A stretch of 64,000 nucleotides of DNA from Gyrodactylus bullatarudis (Eukaryota > Platyhelminthes > Monogenea > Gyrodactylidea > Gyrodactylidae), in contig SSNU01000228.1 of NCBI GenBank assembly GCA_012064415.1, positions 62,001-126,000 on the forward strand. The letters run 5' to 3'. A model generated the notes under the pieces. It was not told the origin of the DNA and searched no databases. It saw only the letters and a program-made list of their open reading frames with translations. Shown one piece after another: positions 34,801 to 49,800 of this stretch. Within the stretch, counting starts at the first letter, position 1. Each line of letters opens with the position of its first letter. The position numbers and the translations under genes are program-made.

Positions 34801-37800
34801 CTAATCCACTTTGAGTGCTTCTATCTCTCTCATTTCAAGTTCAAATGTGTTGAAAATTTGAACATGTCGCCTATGTCTATCCTTCTATTACCAGAATAAT
34901 TTTCTAATTCATATATCTTAAAACAACAGAGTTCACTATTTTTGATCTTAGCTCATTGAATTGAACACCATTCAATGCAGAATCAAAAGTTGAGTCAGCT
35001 GCCTAATTTCCATTCCAAAATATTGCCTGGTGACAGTTTAAAACGAGCTTAAACCCCACTTCTTATTTTTTAAACTCATTTCAATATTTTTGGAAAATCT
35101 ATACGAAAAGTCGTTTTCACAATTGAGAGAGACCCCTCTATTTACCAAGCCAAACAACTACGTCATACTCTTTCTAACTGAGTCATCGTATATCAGACCC
35201 CCTTTTTTTCCATATGTTGTGCGCAAAGAGTGAAGTTGCACCAAAAGTGAAGATATGAGTATCTTCATTTTCGGCGCGCGCCAAAGTTGAAGATCTGCCA
35301 AAATTGAAGATATGAGTATCTTCACTTTATTATGCTTATAAATCCTAAAATGCTTATAATAGAGACTTTTGAAAAAATTTCAAGGCTTATTTTTAATCTG
35401 ATGAAAATTTTTTTTATTAGGATTGTTCTCACGATAACTAGAATTATTTATGAAAGCCTTTTTTAAAATCAAAGTCATGGAAACGTGATAAGCCTTCTTT
35501 GATTAATTCATTTGATAAATCGTCTACAATTTTGTGATTTATATATCAAATATGTCTTATCCAATCAAATTAGAGAAAGCTCTCAATTCTTATTGGGTAA
35601 ACCTCAAGTAAGTGCTCGACCATTAAAGCTAATTATTTTGAAACTCCATTTGTCCTCGACATGCCTAAAAGAGTATTAACATCCAAAGAAAAAGCAGAAA
35701 AGTACTCAAAGGAATACCCAAATGAGTTTGAAGTCAGAAATGATAGTTTATACTGCTATCTCTGCAACACAGATGTCAATACTACATCTTTATTCTATGT
35801 GAAACAGCATCTCAAAACCAATCGGCATAAAACAAATGTCACATAAAAAAATCTAACTCAGTTAAAAATAGATGAATTCGAAGATTTATCGAAAGATGTT
35901 GTGGATACATTTATAAAAGCTAATATCGAACTCCATAAGTTGAGAAATCCTTATGTGAAGAGACTCTTCAACAAGTTAAATGTCTCTCTTCCTTCTGGAA
36001 CAACTAGTAGAAGACATGTGGAAATTATTTATGCAGAAACAATTGCGTTCTACACACACTCTATCCCAAAGTTACTCACGTTACTTGCTTGGCTCATTTA
36101 CTTCACAATTGTAGTTCAAGGATTAAAAATGATTACAAGAAAACAGATGAATTAATTGCTAGGATTAAAAGTTTGATCGTCAACAATGAAAAGAAAGGCT
36201 ATTATTTGTGAACACAGGCCAACCTCCGACTCCAGTAGTTACACGGTAGGGTAGCTGGTTAGAGGCAGCAGAGTTCTATGCTGAAAAATTTTATGAGATA
36301 AAAGAAATAGTGAATAAGATCTCAGACAAGGGCAAAAAGGTAAAGAAGGCAAAGAAAGCTGTAAATGAAGAAGGTCTTTATATCGAATTAATCGAAATTT
36401 CCAGTTTTTATCTTCAAATAATTCCAAGTTTGAAAAGGATCCAATCTTCAAATTGAATAATCTATGAATATTTTACTGAAATTAAAGAGATAGACTTTGG
36501 AGAAGGTCCTGGGAATTAAAAAAGTTTCGTGAACATAAGGCTTCTAAAGAATGTAATCTACAATATTATGACGGCAAAAAATTCAAATCTAACCCCTGTT
36601 GAATATACTCTTCTTCAAAAAGCTCAGCCTACAACATGTGACGTGAAACGAACTTTTTCTCTCACTAAGAATATTCTTGGAGATAAAAGATATTTTAGCA
36701 ATGATAATATAAAGTTTTACACTGTTACAAAATTCAATTCTCTCTAAATATAATTTTTTTCAATCTTACTACTTTAAATCGACATTATTTATTATCACTT
36801 ATTTAACGGCTTATTCTATTATTTTAATAACTTATTAAAAGCGCTTACTAACAAATTTTAACCGCTTATTTTGGGTTGCTCTGTAAGAGTATTAGGATAT
36901 TGTATTAACCAATTTAAACTGATTTGATAAACACCTCAAGTTTTCATGCAATATTTTATCTCAAATGTTTGGAATAATTCTTGAATTGAGAAGATACAGT
37001 CAATTGCTTTTAGTTTTTATGTTATCTGAGAGTGAATTTTAAAAAAATGTCAAATTTCTAACTTGAGTCAATAAAATGACAATTCTTGTATATTTTGACG
37101 TTTATCATTATTTTATATAGACTGCATCAAGATCCGAAGCATAATTAACATTGAGTACACCATCAGAAATATTTCCATGTAGGGAAATAGGATATTTCAA
37201 ATTCAAATTTCCATTATGGTTTTTTTTCTGTCATAGTAAGTTTTACAAAATTATTTCTTTTATGGTCTGCTTATATTTATTTTTATATATTTTTTCTATA
37301 TCTATTTTTTCTCATTTAACTCAAATCTTATATTTTAATAAATATTGACAAAAAATATAATAGCAGACTTAACAAATCAGAATTTTTTAACTCTAGGTTT
37401 TTTCGGGGTATATAAGTGTTGAGATTATTTTAAAGTACTTCTAATAGAAGAGCACCACTCAACCAAAAATGTTGGAAAAAAATAGCAGCAGACGATAAGT
37501 CAAATAATCCCTTACCATAACAGTAAAAAAACCAATGGCCTGGCATTAAGGGGAGGACAGTCAAAGAAATAATTTTGTAAAACTTACCATGACAGGAAAA
37601 AAAATTAAAAAAACGAACCATAATGGAAATTTATATTATTCCTCACAATAACACTGTGTTATTAGACTAACCATAACAGAAATTATCATTTTCAGACAGA
37701 CCATTTTAGGAGAAAACCATGTCCGACAGACCATAACGGAATATCTCAGTTAATAAAATATTATAATATATGTGAATACTAGTAATTAAGGTTTCTAACA

Positions 37801-40800
37801 TTATATTTTTAGGGTTAATTCCAAAAATCACTCCAAGAAAATTTTTTTTCTTCCAAAAATCACCCCAGAAATCACTTCAACTTTTCACCTTGAATCAATT
37901 ATTCTCAATTCCAAATTCCCCTCTTATTAAATGGTGTAACTTGAATGATTAAAATTCTTTATGCAATCTACATAAGTTTCAGAAAGATTGAAAGTGAACG
38001 TTCTCCTTATAAAGAAAATTTGATGGAAAAAACCTTTCGCGAATCTAGGTTCTTACATATTTTTGCTATCCTTAAAGAAGATTTATTTCTTGTTTCTCAA
38101 GATCAATATAGTGAAATAAAAAGAGTTGTTAACTTCCCCAAACTCCAATGTCCTTGAGTTTGCAAAAATTAATGAATATCCCTATTAACATCAGTGTGCC
38201 GTGGCTAAAAAGTTAGAAGTTGTTTTTAAAAAGTATGCCCCACAAGAATACAAAATTATCTCCTTGAAAGCAGCTTATCATGCTCCGTGACGTCGAAAAT
38301 CTTATAGAGTCGGAACTTGAGTAAATAAAAAATATGGAAGACCGTACAAAAGCCGCAAAATATCAAGCGCTGAAAATAGGGTAGAGAAATTATCAAATTA
38401 AATTATTTCTTTAGACAATTAACCTACTAGCAAAGTGTGGTCACTGGTAATTACTATATCCATGGACTCGTCAGTACACCATAGCCAGGATTCGAACCCA
38501 GGTCTTCAACGTTGTGAGGCAACGCTTCTAACCACTAGGCCTATCTCCTATTACTCCACACTCCCATAGTATTGACACCACCTACACACTGGTTTTTTGT
38601 AAATAAGCACCATACGGAAATTATATTATTCGACTCTCTTATGGAATTGACACTTGCTTATCCGAATTTCTAACATCTAGGTGTGAGAAGACAATCTCCA
38701 TCAAGTTAGAGTTCACATGGATATAGTAATTACCAGTGACCACACTTTGCTAGTAGGTTAATTGTCTAAACACACTGTAATTTCCGTATGGTGCTTATTT
38801 ATAAATTATTTCTTATTATTAAAAAAAATAATTGGGGTGAATATTAGAGAAAATTTCCTCTGGGGTGATTTTTAGAAATTTTTGGGGTGATTTTTGGAAT
38901 TAACCCATATTTTTAATATGATTAGTCATCATTGATTACCTAAAATAGCATAGTCTAATGTCATTTTCGAGATGTCAGAATTTACGATATATTTACGAAT
39001 TTTCTAATTTCTCAAGATAGTTAGAAACAAGTGATTTTCCTACCCCCAATTGAGGCATCAAGTTCTTAAAAGAAAAATTTACTAGGCCGTTTTTCATATT
39101 CAGAAAATTTATATATTTTTCAAATCTTCATCGATTTCGAAGATTTTAAGCAGTTAAATTCTGATATTTGATGTAAAAATTAGACGAAGAATTCGGATTC
39201 TTCCGCATAAGTTTGTAAAAATTCTTCATTGTTGTGGGAAATCGAAACATTTGAATTTCTTGATTATCATCAAGAAAAAGGATCCAAAATTAAGAAGCTT
39301 AACTTTTTCTTGGATATTGCGAATTTCTCTCAAACTCTATAGTCAAATTTGGATCATCTTCTGATGTTGATTTCCAGTGTCAGCCTTTAATCTTCGAAAT
39401 CCATAAAATATTTTGAGCTTAAATGATGAAAAGGTTAAAATTAATATTTTATTTTGGCGCTCAGATTACGTTCAGAGAGACTATTGGGCAAAATTTGAAT
39501 TATTTCTCCCCATAGTTTAATAACTTTTTTTATCATTTTTTTGCCAAATTTCTAATTTATTATTAAAGTCATTAGGCTACAATGTTTCAATCTATCCAGA
39601 AAATACGTTCAAGTTTGAGGCCAAACAAGAGATTGAAAAGTGAGTTCTCATATTTTTAAAACTAATAACCACGATTGTTAATTAATGAAGAGAAAATTTT
39701 TTTCTCATGTGTATAAATTTTTATATTGATGGTTGAACAATCTCTTTTTAAGGATTTTAAAAGTTTTTCTAGATACTCAATAAGTTTGAGAACAGTTCAT
39801 ATATGCGTTATAAAGAATACGATATCAAAGTTTAATCTCATAAAATAAAAAAATAAATTTTTTTTTACTATTTATTCAGTCTATACATTGTATAGAATAC
39901 AATTACTGAAAAATAAATAATGACTTTTTCCTTTTTAAATTTTCTTGATACAGAACCTATTGAAAAAAAGTTTGTTTCATGTTTACAAAAATCTTGAAGG
40001 ATTTTGTTCTCTTAATATATTAAGCATTAAGTAGATTTTCCAAAACTCAAATAAGAGTAAATACAATTTTAAGAGAAATAAAAAGTTTATGTCTGGTAGT
40101 TTTCTCAAATACCAGATTCAGAAGGAAACGATTCAATGATTTAAAAAAAAATAAAAATTCGAAAACGATTTTTTTAAACTTTAAGTGAATTTTTTTGTTG
40201 ATTTCAAGGTTTCAGAGGAATCAAACGTTATTTATCTGGATAACCAATAGACAAGAAGATCAAAAATCGTTATAAAAAATCGCCAAAATATTTTTTTTCG
40301 AATTCTTAAATCAGTGAAAGTGTATATTTTGAATCGGTTACCAAAAAATCCCTAGAAAATTTTGACACCTTGATCAAAAGATTATTTCTTTTTTAAATCA
40401 TGAATTCCCAAATTCATCGAGAATAGCTTTATGTTAAATTATTGTATTTACAAAATGTATTTGTACTAAATGTAAAAAAATGAATTATTGTTCTTTGAAA
40501 GACATATCTGCAATGGAGATTCTACAAAATTCTGGGCTTATAATTTTTACAAATTTATGCAAATTAATACTCGGGTAGATTTCCAAGGATTAACTCTGAA
40601 AAAATTTTAAAAATTAATTTCGCGTAATTCTTGAGTAAAATTAAGTTCATTTCCATGAACAAAAATACATTTCTCTCCTAAATTGCCAGTTGGATAAAAT
40701 TCTTTTAGACTATAATTATAGTTTGCAATATTTAATTGCAGAATTCTATTTTTCCTTCATGGATTAAATTTTACTTATCAATTCCAAAATAAACCGTTCA

Positions 40801-43800
40801 ACTCATATGTATCAAGAAAAATTAAACTATTGCTGATAACTTATCAATGATAAGAATAAATTTTCAGTTATTTCATATTTTATCTGAGTTTAGTTATACT
40901 ATACAGTAAGATAAGGTTGAATTCATCAACATTATATAGTGCTCAATGAGCATTCGGCATCAAGTTTATTCTTGACGAATGCACTGAATAGATTATCAGA
41001 TTTAGATTTTTCAGAAATTAAAATTATTTGAAACAATTAAAATATAATAGAAAATGCTAAGAGATGAAGTACAGTTTCTTAGCAATAAATATGATAAATT
41101 ATAAAAAGTGTAAGATTTTGGTTCTAAAAAATTCACCCACGCCTAGTATACAGTTACTCTTCTTGTGTTTAACTTGAATTTGTATTCTAAATCTAATTCA
41201 ATGAATAATCTAAATTAAACTTGGTTAATACTAAATTTGGAATCTATGATTTTCCTTTTAATCTTCAATATATTCTAATATTTCTTGATGAAAAATTGAT
41301 ATTTTTGTAAAACACAAAAATTGCCAACTTAAAATCTATTATCAGTTTCAAATGAAAGACTCATCCAGAGGATTTGGAAGTCAAGTGGATATTTAGTAAT
41401 AAAGCTTAGCTATTAGTTTAATAAAAATTAGCAAAAGTAGATTTAATTGGGATATAACCAACCTTTTTCCAAAGCCTCTGAGACGTTTCAGTACTGAGAT
41501 AGTCAAGTACCTTCTTCAGTGGATGAAACACTTGTAACCTGAACTCTCTTCAATTTTATCTAAAAACCTTGGTACTCCTATTGGTCCAGATCTAAAATTT
41601 ATTAAACCTTAAAACCAATCAGATTCCCTGAAGAAAAATCAAACACTAAAAACCTGAAATTAATTATTCATGAATCTAAATTTTATTGTTCAGATACTAT
41701 TGATAAAACTTTTTATAAGCAAGTTTATTATATACTAAAGTTTTTATATTGAAGGATTTTTCGATTATCTAATTAGAAATCAAATTTATAATTTTTTTAG
41801 ATGGAGAAAATCATTCATCTTATCACTGATATTTTGCATACCAATCATGTTGACAATGATAATATCCATGACAATCTGGGATCATAAAGTCAATACAGCT
41901 TGCTATCCTAAATCAGATTCAGATATGGCTAGTTTAGACATTGGTAATGATCAGCACCACGTAAATATGAAACATATTTCAACTATTGACTCCAAAGAGC
42001 CCATGCTATTCCGTGGTGTTTCACTTACAAATGGAATTATGTTTTTATTGGCAACACCTGTACAGGTAATTTTTTCTGTCTACAGCTAGGAAACAACAAA
42101 AATTTTCCTCCATCACAATCATATAAAATAAATTCACTATCACTAAAGATATCTCGAAGCTAAAAGGGGCGGATTGTAGAAAATCTTCAATTTTGGATTT
42201 ATTTTCGATCGTGATCAGGAATTAAACATTCTAGATTTCGAATTAAACTCAAAAATTTCATGTTAAATCGAATTTTATTTCTCACCATAACTTACGAATT
42301 TTGACAATGTCGATGAAAGAGATGTTACGTGAATTAATTAAAACCATTAATTAATCATGGAATATTCAAGTCTGGAAATTAATCATAATAAACACTCAAT
42401 TAGTTTTCATTCTCCTAGATGATTGAGATTATTGACAGCTTAATTCTAGCCTGGGATATTCTCTATTGATCTGAAATCTTTTTTGAAGAGCTAAAAATCA
42501 AAAACTCAAGAAGCTAGAGAATGCATTAGAAATAATCTATCAATAGAATTAGATTATGGTGAATATCTAATGATTTCAAAATTAATTTTACTAATAGACT
42601 TTAATAAAGTTCTAAAGAATAAGAAAAAATCGTTTTCAGATTGATTGATTAAATTTATTGCTTGAATAAAAGGATTTTTTAGGTAAGAAGAAACTTTCTC
42701 TTCGACAAGAAAGCTAAATATAAACTTCTGTAACGAAAAGATTTAATAAAAACTCGATATAGAACTTTATAGATAATTATAATCTTGGAAATCTTTGTAA
42801 AGAATCATAAAATATTAATTTTATATAATAATTTCCTATTTGAAATTAAGAAAATAAAATTAATCTTAAAATTTTCTTAATGGGATAAAGTGTTATCTGC
42901 TTTGTGAAATCCCAATAGAAACTTTGTTTTATGGTTAACAAAAATTGAATTCTCATGCATACATATAAAAAAATTTATTGTATTTTAAAAATACTTAGAT
43001 TCCTAAACATTTTCCAACAATTAATTATTTTTTCGAGTTTGGAGCTCTGTTGAAGTTTGTTGAAGGCGGTCTCAAGAAGTTTTTGAGCATCAAAATAAGA
43101 CAAGAAAATCAAGTTTGATCATTTTATTTCTTGAAAATTTGAATAATCACAAGTCTATTAAAATTTTCGAGAAGGTAATTAATTTTTTTTGTCTAATTGT
43201 GATCTTCTTTTGCAGTTAGAATTGGATAAATTGGACAAATTAATCTTATTGTGAACCTTTTTAAATAGTGGAGAGAGGCAAATTTTTTAACATCCGTATG
43301 TGCAAAGCTCGTTTTTAAGAGAATTTTCCAGCGTAAAAAAGTTCCTATTAAGCCATGCATTTTAAATTTTGTTTAGATACCTTAAATCACAGTTAAAATG
43401 CCGATTTTTGAATTAGTGCATACTGTTTCCAATAATTTTTTCACTACAATCGATTAAAATCAAAATTTTGATCCGTTTGAATGCAATTCTAAATAGAAAT
43501 AGGCTCGTAAGGTATTTTTAATCAGTACTGCATACTCTTGTAAAAAATTCCGATTAATCTGGAATATGTTGAAGATTTTTGGGAAAATGGGATATAGAGA
43601 ATTAAAAATTTCGAATTTAAATTTCATAAATGGCATTTTTTAAGTTAAATCTAACAGATTCACATTGCAGCCGAAAGATTTTTCGGGAAAAAGGAATATT
43701 TGACTCGTCCAAATAAATAGGAACTTTTCAAATTTATTTCTTGTCTCAAGGTATTGAATAAATTAATAGGATTTATAATGTCCCCTGAGAGATCATATTT

Positions 43801-46800
43801 CATCGATCAAAGTCACGTGAAATCCATATTTCAAGTCACCTCCAATCAAAAAAGTATTCGTTTGGTCAAAATACTTGTAAAAAATTATATTTTTTGTACT
43901 TCTTCCATTAAAAATAATGGGCTAACAGTAATGGGTTAATAAATTTTGAGCTTTTTTATCAAGATGGGTGAAATTTCTTAGCTATCAAATCTTTTTCAAC
44001 ATAGTATTGAGCAGTCTCGTTCCAATGATGGCATCGATATCTTTGAAATTGACTTCAGTATCGACAGTTGGTACAAAAATGTCATCTAGAGATGCGATCA
44101 TTTGAAATAAATTCAGAAATTAAAAGAATTTAATTCCAAATTCTCTATTAAATCTCCATAAGTTTTAGAAAAAGTTTCTGTAGCAATTCTATCAAAAATC
44201 CCGCGGTCATATTCAACTTCTTTGAGTAATGACGATTTTGAAAATCGACTTTAGATCACCCGATTACAATGAGATCAAAATTGAGAAAAAGGCGAATGCT
44301 ACATTAATTTTGGCCAAAAATCATTATTTTCTCTTCATGATTAACGTGGAGTTCAGTATCTGAATAATAAAAGATTTATGCAAAATACTTGCTGATCTAT
44401 TAAAAAATTTCATGGCTAAATAATAGTACTCTTCCTTTTTAGAAAAGAAAATAAAATCATTCCAAGTTTTTCTCAAAAATTGCTTACTCGTGAAATTTAA
44501 ACGTATGTAAAAATTATTTCAGATATTTTCAACCAAATATTTCTACATACATGCATGGAAATCCTTATATCACGGAATGACAAATATGGATGTTCTTGTT
44601 GCACTGGCTACATCTATCAGCTATTCATATTCAATAATTATTTTATTTATTGCAATAACTGCGAATTTTGAGGACAGTCCGAAAACGTTTTTTGAAGCAT
44701 CGGTTATGCTAACAACCTTCATATCTCTCGGTAGATGGTTGGAGAAAATTGCTAAAGGCAAAACCTCCCAAGTATTATCCCAACTAATAAATCTTAAAGG
44801 GACCGATGCTGTTATCCTAGAAGATGCAAATGGAAATCCAATAAAAAAGAATGATTATCTAGAAAATAGAGAGTCACTGAAGATATTCGAAAAGCGAATT
44901 CATGTGGATTTGGTTCATCGGTATGATCTCATAAAGGTAAGTTTACTTTTATGAGCTTATTGTTAGAATTCAATTATCTAAAATTTAATTCCTGTGTTCT
45001 AATGTTAGAATAAAATATTTAGCATGGCAATAATAATCTGAACATAATAATTATTATAATTTTTCTTTACTTATAAGTAGGGAAGTAGATTAGCTAATCT
45101 TGGATATCGATGATTAGCACTAGAGAACTGCCTAACTCCTTAGCGTATTTAATCGAATATACAAGCATTTTAAGTATTGAAAGTTGAGTTTGAAAATGTA
45201 TTTAAAAATACTCCAACTATTCTGGAAGAGAAGGTAGATATTTTGCAAGTTTTAGTTATAATAAATAATTTACATCTTATAATAGGGATGGCTTATTTGT
45301 TACAGTACCTACCCTAGTTGAAGTAATATTATTCCACTCCGGGTTCAATTATTGACCCCCTCGAGTTTTTTGAGAATTTCTACCTTTGTTCTCAGATAGA
45401 TCTAAGAATAGATTTTTACGATTAATACGAATTAACTATTTTCATGTCATTTTCCCAATTTTTTCTAACACATTTCGAAAAGCCTACACTTCATATCAGA
45501 TAATATTTTAGATAAAATTCCAAATTCCTCACTGTTATACTTTGCTGAAATTTTTTTGAGAAATTTACCCCCTGAGTTACTAACCTAAATAAAAGCTAAA
45601 TTAATGCAACTGAACCTCATAAAAATGTAGAAAAGTTAATTCTTTAATCTGGATTTCCAAGTTTAAATGATATTCAGATTTGATGTAAAATTTCACGATT
45701 CGGATCATGTCGGGGTTGGAGTGAATTTTTAATTTTAGCAAATTTTTTATTCCCTATTTTTACTCCTTATTTTCAATGCAAAATATTCACAATTTCACCC
45801 AAGATGTTATCATTAATCTCTATTGCATTTTCAAAAATTTTCATACAAAATTACTAGGCAAGATACTTGTTATTAGCCAGAATAAGCATATTCAGTTATT
45901 TACCTCTCAATGGGGTTAATTTAGAATCTTTTAAGTCCACCAATTTTTGAAATAAAAATTTCGAATCGTCTCTCAATGAACTGAATTCTTATCTAGATAA
46001 GACATGAGATCAATGAATATTTCATCCATACCGAGAATAGATCAAAAAATATTCTAGATCTTTTTCTACGAATGATTATTATTTTTCTTTATTGGATAAA
46101 TTTCCCTTATATAAATTAAAGAATTATTCTTAATTTCAAAATCCATAAGCTACTAATGACTCTATAATTTGCTTTACTTTACAACAAGTAATATTAAGTA
46201 GCAATATTTAACCTATTCCTTTAAAATTCGATTTGTGGCGGTTGGTCTACTAGATTACATCTAGATTCGTGATATTAATATATTTGGAAGTTGAATTTCA
46301 CACTTATCGAGTTATATAGTCAGTTATAAAGTAGTAATTTTCTACTTCAATGAAATTAAGATTGTGAGGCTTTGAAAAAAATATTTCGAACTATCTTACA
46401 TGGAATTAGTAAAGAAGAATTTTGATGTTAATTATAAAATGAAATTTTACAAGACTAACCAGAGAGGGAAAATATAATTATTTCTTTGGTTACTTTTACA
46501 CTAAAATTGGATTATCTCTCACACAATTTTTATGATTCAAATCATAAATTTTTAAAAGATTAAATGAATTACATTTTCGACCAAACCTTTTCATTTAGTG
46601 TTTTTGACTATATTTTTAGTGACTAAACTCTATCATATGGTAGATATTGCTGATACTGGTATATTTTATATCGGATATCTAAATACTAAGATTAACTGTA
46701 GTCAAAAATGTAAGGGTTATTTACAAAGAAAATATTTTTCTATAGTTGATCCGAAAATTTCCACTGACACCAAAAGTTGCATACTCTTTACTGTCTTAAT

Positions 46801-49800
46801 CACTTAGCCTAATTCACGGTTTTGATCTCAAATTTGATCTTGATAAAGACAGTAAGAATATGCAACATTGGTATCATTGGAAATATTTGGAGTCACTTTT
46901 GGAGATATTTCAGGTCATTATTGGAAAAAGTTAATTGTTATAAAATTCTGTTTCTGAAACCAAACATTGATTCAGAATTCAATTTATTTTTCAATTAACG
47001 ATCCTTTGATCGATACTCCATATTCATTAGAAATTTTCAATTAAGATATTACCTGGGGAAAAAGTTCCAGTTGATGGAAAAGTCATTTCAGGTGAATCAA
47101 ACTGTGATGAATCTATGCTTACAGGAGAATCAATGCCAGTCGATAAATCAGTTGGTCAGTTTGCATTCTTATTCGAAACACAAAACTTTATTTGGAAAAA
47201 TGATCTAAAAATTTAATTAACTTAAAAGGTTTTGATGTCATCGGTGGGTCAATGAACATTGGAGGTCTCCTTATTATTGAAGCAACTAATCTCGGAAATG
47301 ACGCTGCTTTAAATCAAATAGTAAACCTAATTCAATCAGCCCAAATGTCTAAAGTGAGCAAATGATTTTTTAGGAGGTGAAATTATCGAATATAAAGTGT
47401 TAGTCAAAGTAGATTCAGTTTGAATTTATCTACTTTTTTTCGAGTTAATCTCAATAATTGTATCATCATGGTGAATTAGAAAATAAATGTAAAAGTACTC
47501 ATCAGTTATTCTCAAGTTCTTATCGTTTGTTTAAAAATATAAATCCGAATTTAAGAACTTCAACTTTGATAGAAATTTGGGATAATTAAAAAAACAAATG
47601 GATAGACCATTGCCTATTTTCATAAGCAAAGGGATGTTTTACATTTTCCCCAAAAACAAATGGACACACGGTTGCGTATTTCATTAACAATTGGAAACTC
47701 CTCATTAAAAAAATTGTTATATTAAAAAAGAATCTTAAAGATAATAATAAGTACAAATGGGTGATAACTTATCACCTTATTAAGGAAGTAACGACTTTAT
47801 TTGACATAGGATTTTTTCTTTTCAGCAGCTGATCCAAGTCTCTTCTTTCTCGGTCTTCCACGTTTTGAGTTTTTTTCAATTGACGAGACATTTGAATCAC
47901 TCAAATTTTTAATATCATAATATTTGAAATCTCCACTATACATCATGATCTTCATATGAGAAGTTTTGAAAAATATTCTTACAAAATCATCTATTGGCTT
48001 TTCACTGAATATTGAAGCAGCACAAATATGCTCGCACAGGTATCCTACTATTCTGGGTTGGCCACAAGAACTATTGTTAGCAGTTAGATCAACAAATTTT
48101 TATATTTTATTGCTTGAATTTTTTCTCACTCTAAAGATATTATCATCATTTTATGGGTTTAGATAGCTTGATATAGTATTTGTGAAGAGCGATCGTAACT
48201 TCAACTACACTTGGGAAAGAACAACCAATCTCGAGCATTTTTTGAATAAGAAATTGATACTCAATTCCTATTCATATGGACTAATATATATTTTTTAATG
48301 AGGAGTTTTACAAAGGTTTGTCCATTTGTTTTTGGGAAAAATGTAAAACATCCCTTTGCTTATGAAAATAGGCAATGGTCTATCCATTTGTTTTTTTAAT
48401 TATCCCTAGAAAATTATGATATCCAGATTGAGCAAACCAAGGTAATTTGAGACTTAAATCATGGTTTAATACAATGTGTATAGAAATTTTAGAGCCTTAA
48501 AATAATTTTATCAATCCAAATGAAGCAGGAGTTGGTCCTTGGAGTTCCGTCTGGTTATAGGCTCTTTTTGTCATGCTTTCAATTTACTAGAATGACATTT
48601 CCTTGAAGAAAATACACTCTATATTGCAGTTCAGTATCTACAGTGTAAACCATTGGGGGTGATGAGAACCTTTAAATTTTTTAAAATGATGAGTACATTC
48701 CCATCGTCATGTTAACATTGTAAAATTATTAAAAATTAGCTGTCCAATTCGAATACCATTAGGCATGCCATACGGAGATATGCTAAAGTGAATAGGTTTC
48801 TTTATAACAATTATGAAATCGAATCTGATCAAGAATTTTCTGAATCTATATTATAAGGATCACTTTCACGATATTAAGAAAAAAATCTGTAAAGAAAAGA
48901 AGAAAGCGATGCCAACAATAGGAAAAAAACCAAACTGTGCTGACCTGGTAACAGGTTCGAGCCAATTGTTATGAAAAAAATATTCTAACCAATAACCTTT
49001 GTTGTTCAATCAGTTTTTTAAAACCCTATATATATATCATGTAACACACTGATGAACATGCCCAAAATAAAGGCCTTATTTGTGAAAACTTTGGCTTCGC
49101 TTTCTTCTTTTCTTTACAAATATGTAGGACGTATCGATATCTCAGCTTAAAACCGATATAACTCAGCATTTTTCAACTAAAAAAAAAAGCGAGTTTCTAA
49201 GAAAATTATGACATATTTCAAGTTAGCGTCAAATTCTCATTTTTGAACATTGATTTGAAATTTATTGTTGATTTCTAAGTGAAAGAGTGATCAAAAATTG
49301 ATTTTTAGGATCACAATAAAACAAGGAAACTTCTTATGACTGTAAAAGTTTCAATGAACTAGTCGATCATCGATTTACAAGTGGTAAAAATAATCAAAAA
49401 ATCAAGAAAAATTTTCAACAAGTTCAATAGATGGGAACTCAAGATTTAAAGTTTCCTAAAGTATCCATAAAAATTTTATTTTTTAAACTTTCATTTATAT
49501 AGTAAAAGTAGGTTTTATGATCTTGATTCTACAAATTCTTGATCAAATTCGATTTCATGATGAAAATTCATCTTCATATTTATTAGCTTTGCTATGTTCA
49601 CAGCTTTTTTTCTCACAGAAGTAATCTCTTTATATAAAGATATTTGAGTAAAAATAGTCCCATAAGCACGTAAGTAAACATGAAGAATAATTGTCCGGGA
49701 AATTCAGTAAATTATAGCACGGTGCTCCTAGCACTTCTACCACTTTAGCCGAAAATGAAGAATATTCATCAATTTAAAGCTAAAGTTCAAAATTTTTGTC

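Larger units (their letters stand above)
37812..38906. mobile_element. 1.1-kb element with GGGTTAATTCC ends and 9-bp duplication (MULE-like)
   Basis: Inverted ends GGGTTAATTCCAAAAATCAC and complement. Exact 9-bp target duplication ATATTTTTA at 37803-37811 and 38907-38915. Contains a small open frame (37945-38157) of unknown product that may be a coding remnant, and a nested SINE-like hairpin (about 38414-38809). Confidence 0.85.

Noticed and set aside
38477..38548. Functional tRNA-Glu gene
   Set aside because: Acceptor stem unpaired, C at position 33, and embedded in a retroposon hairpin.
46598..46807. Open frame in ATP7 intron between exons 6 and 7
   Set aside because: Residues do not match any ATP7 segment; exons 6 and 7 already join in phase without it.
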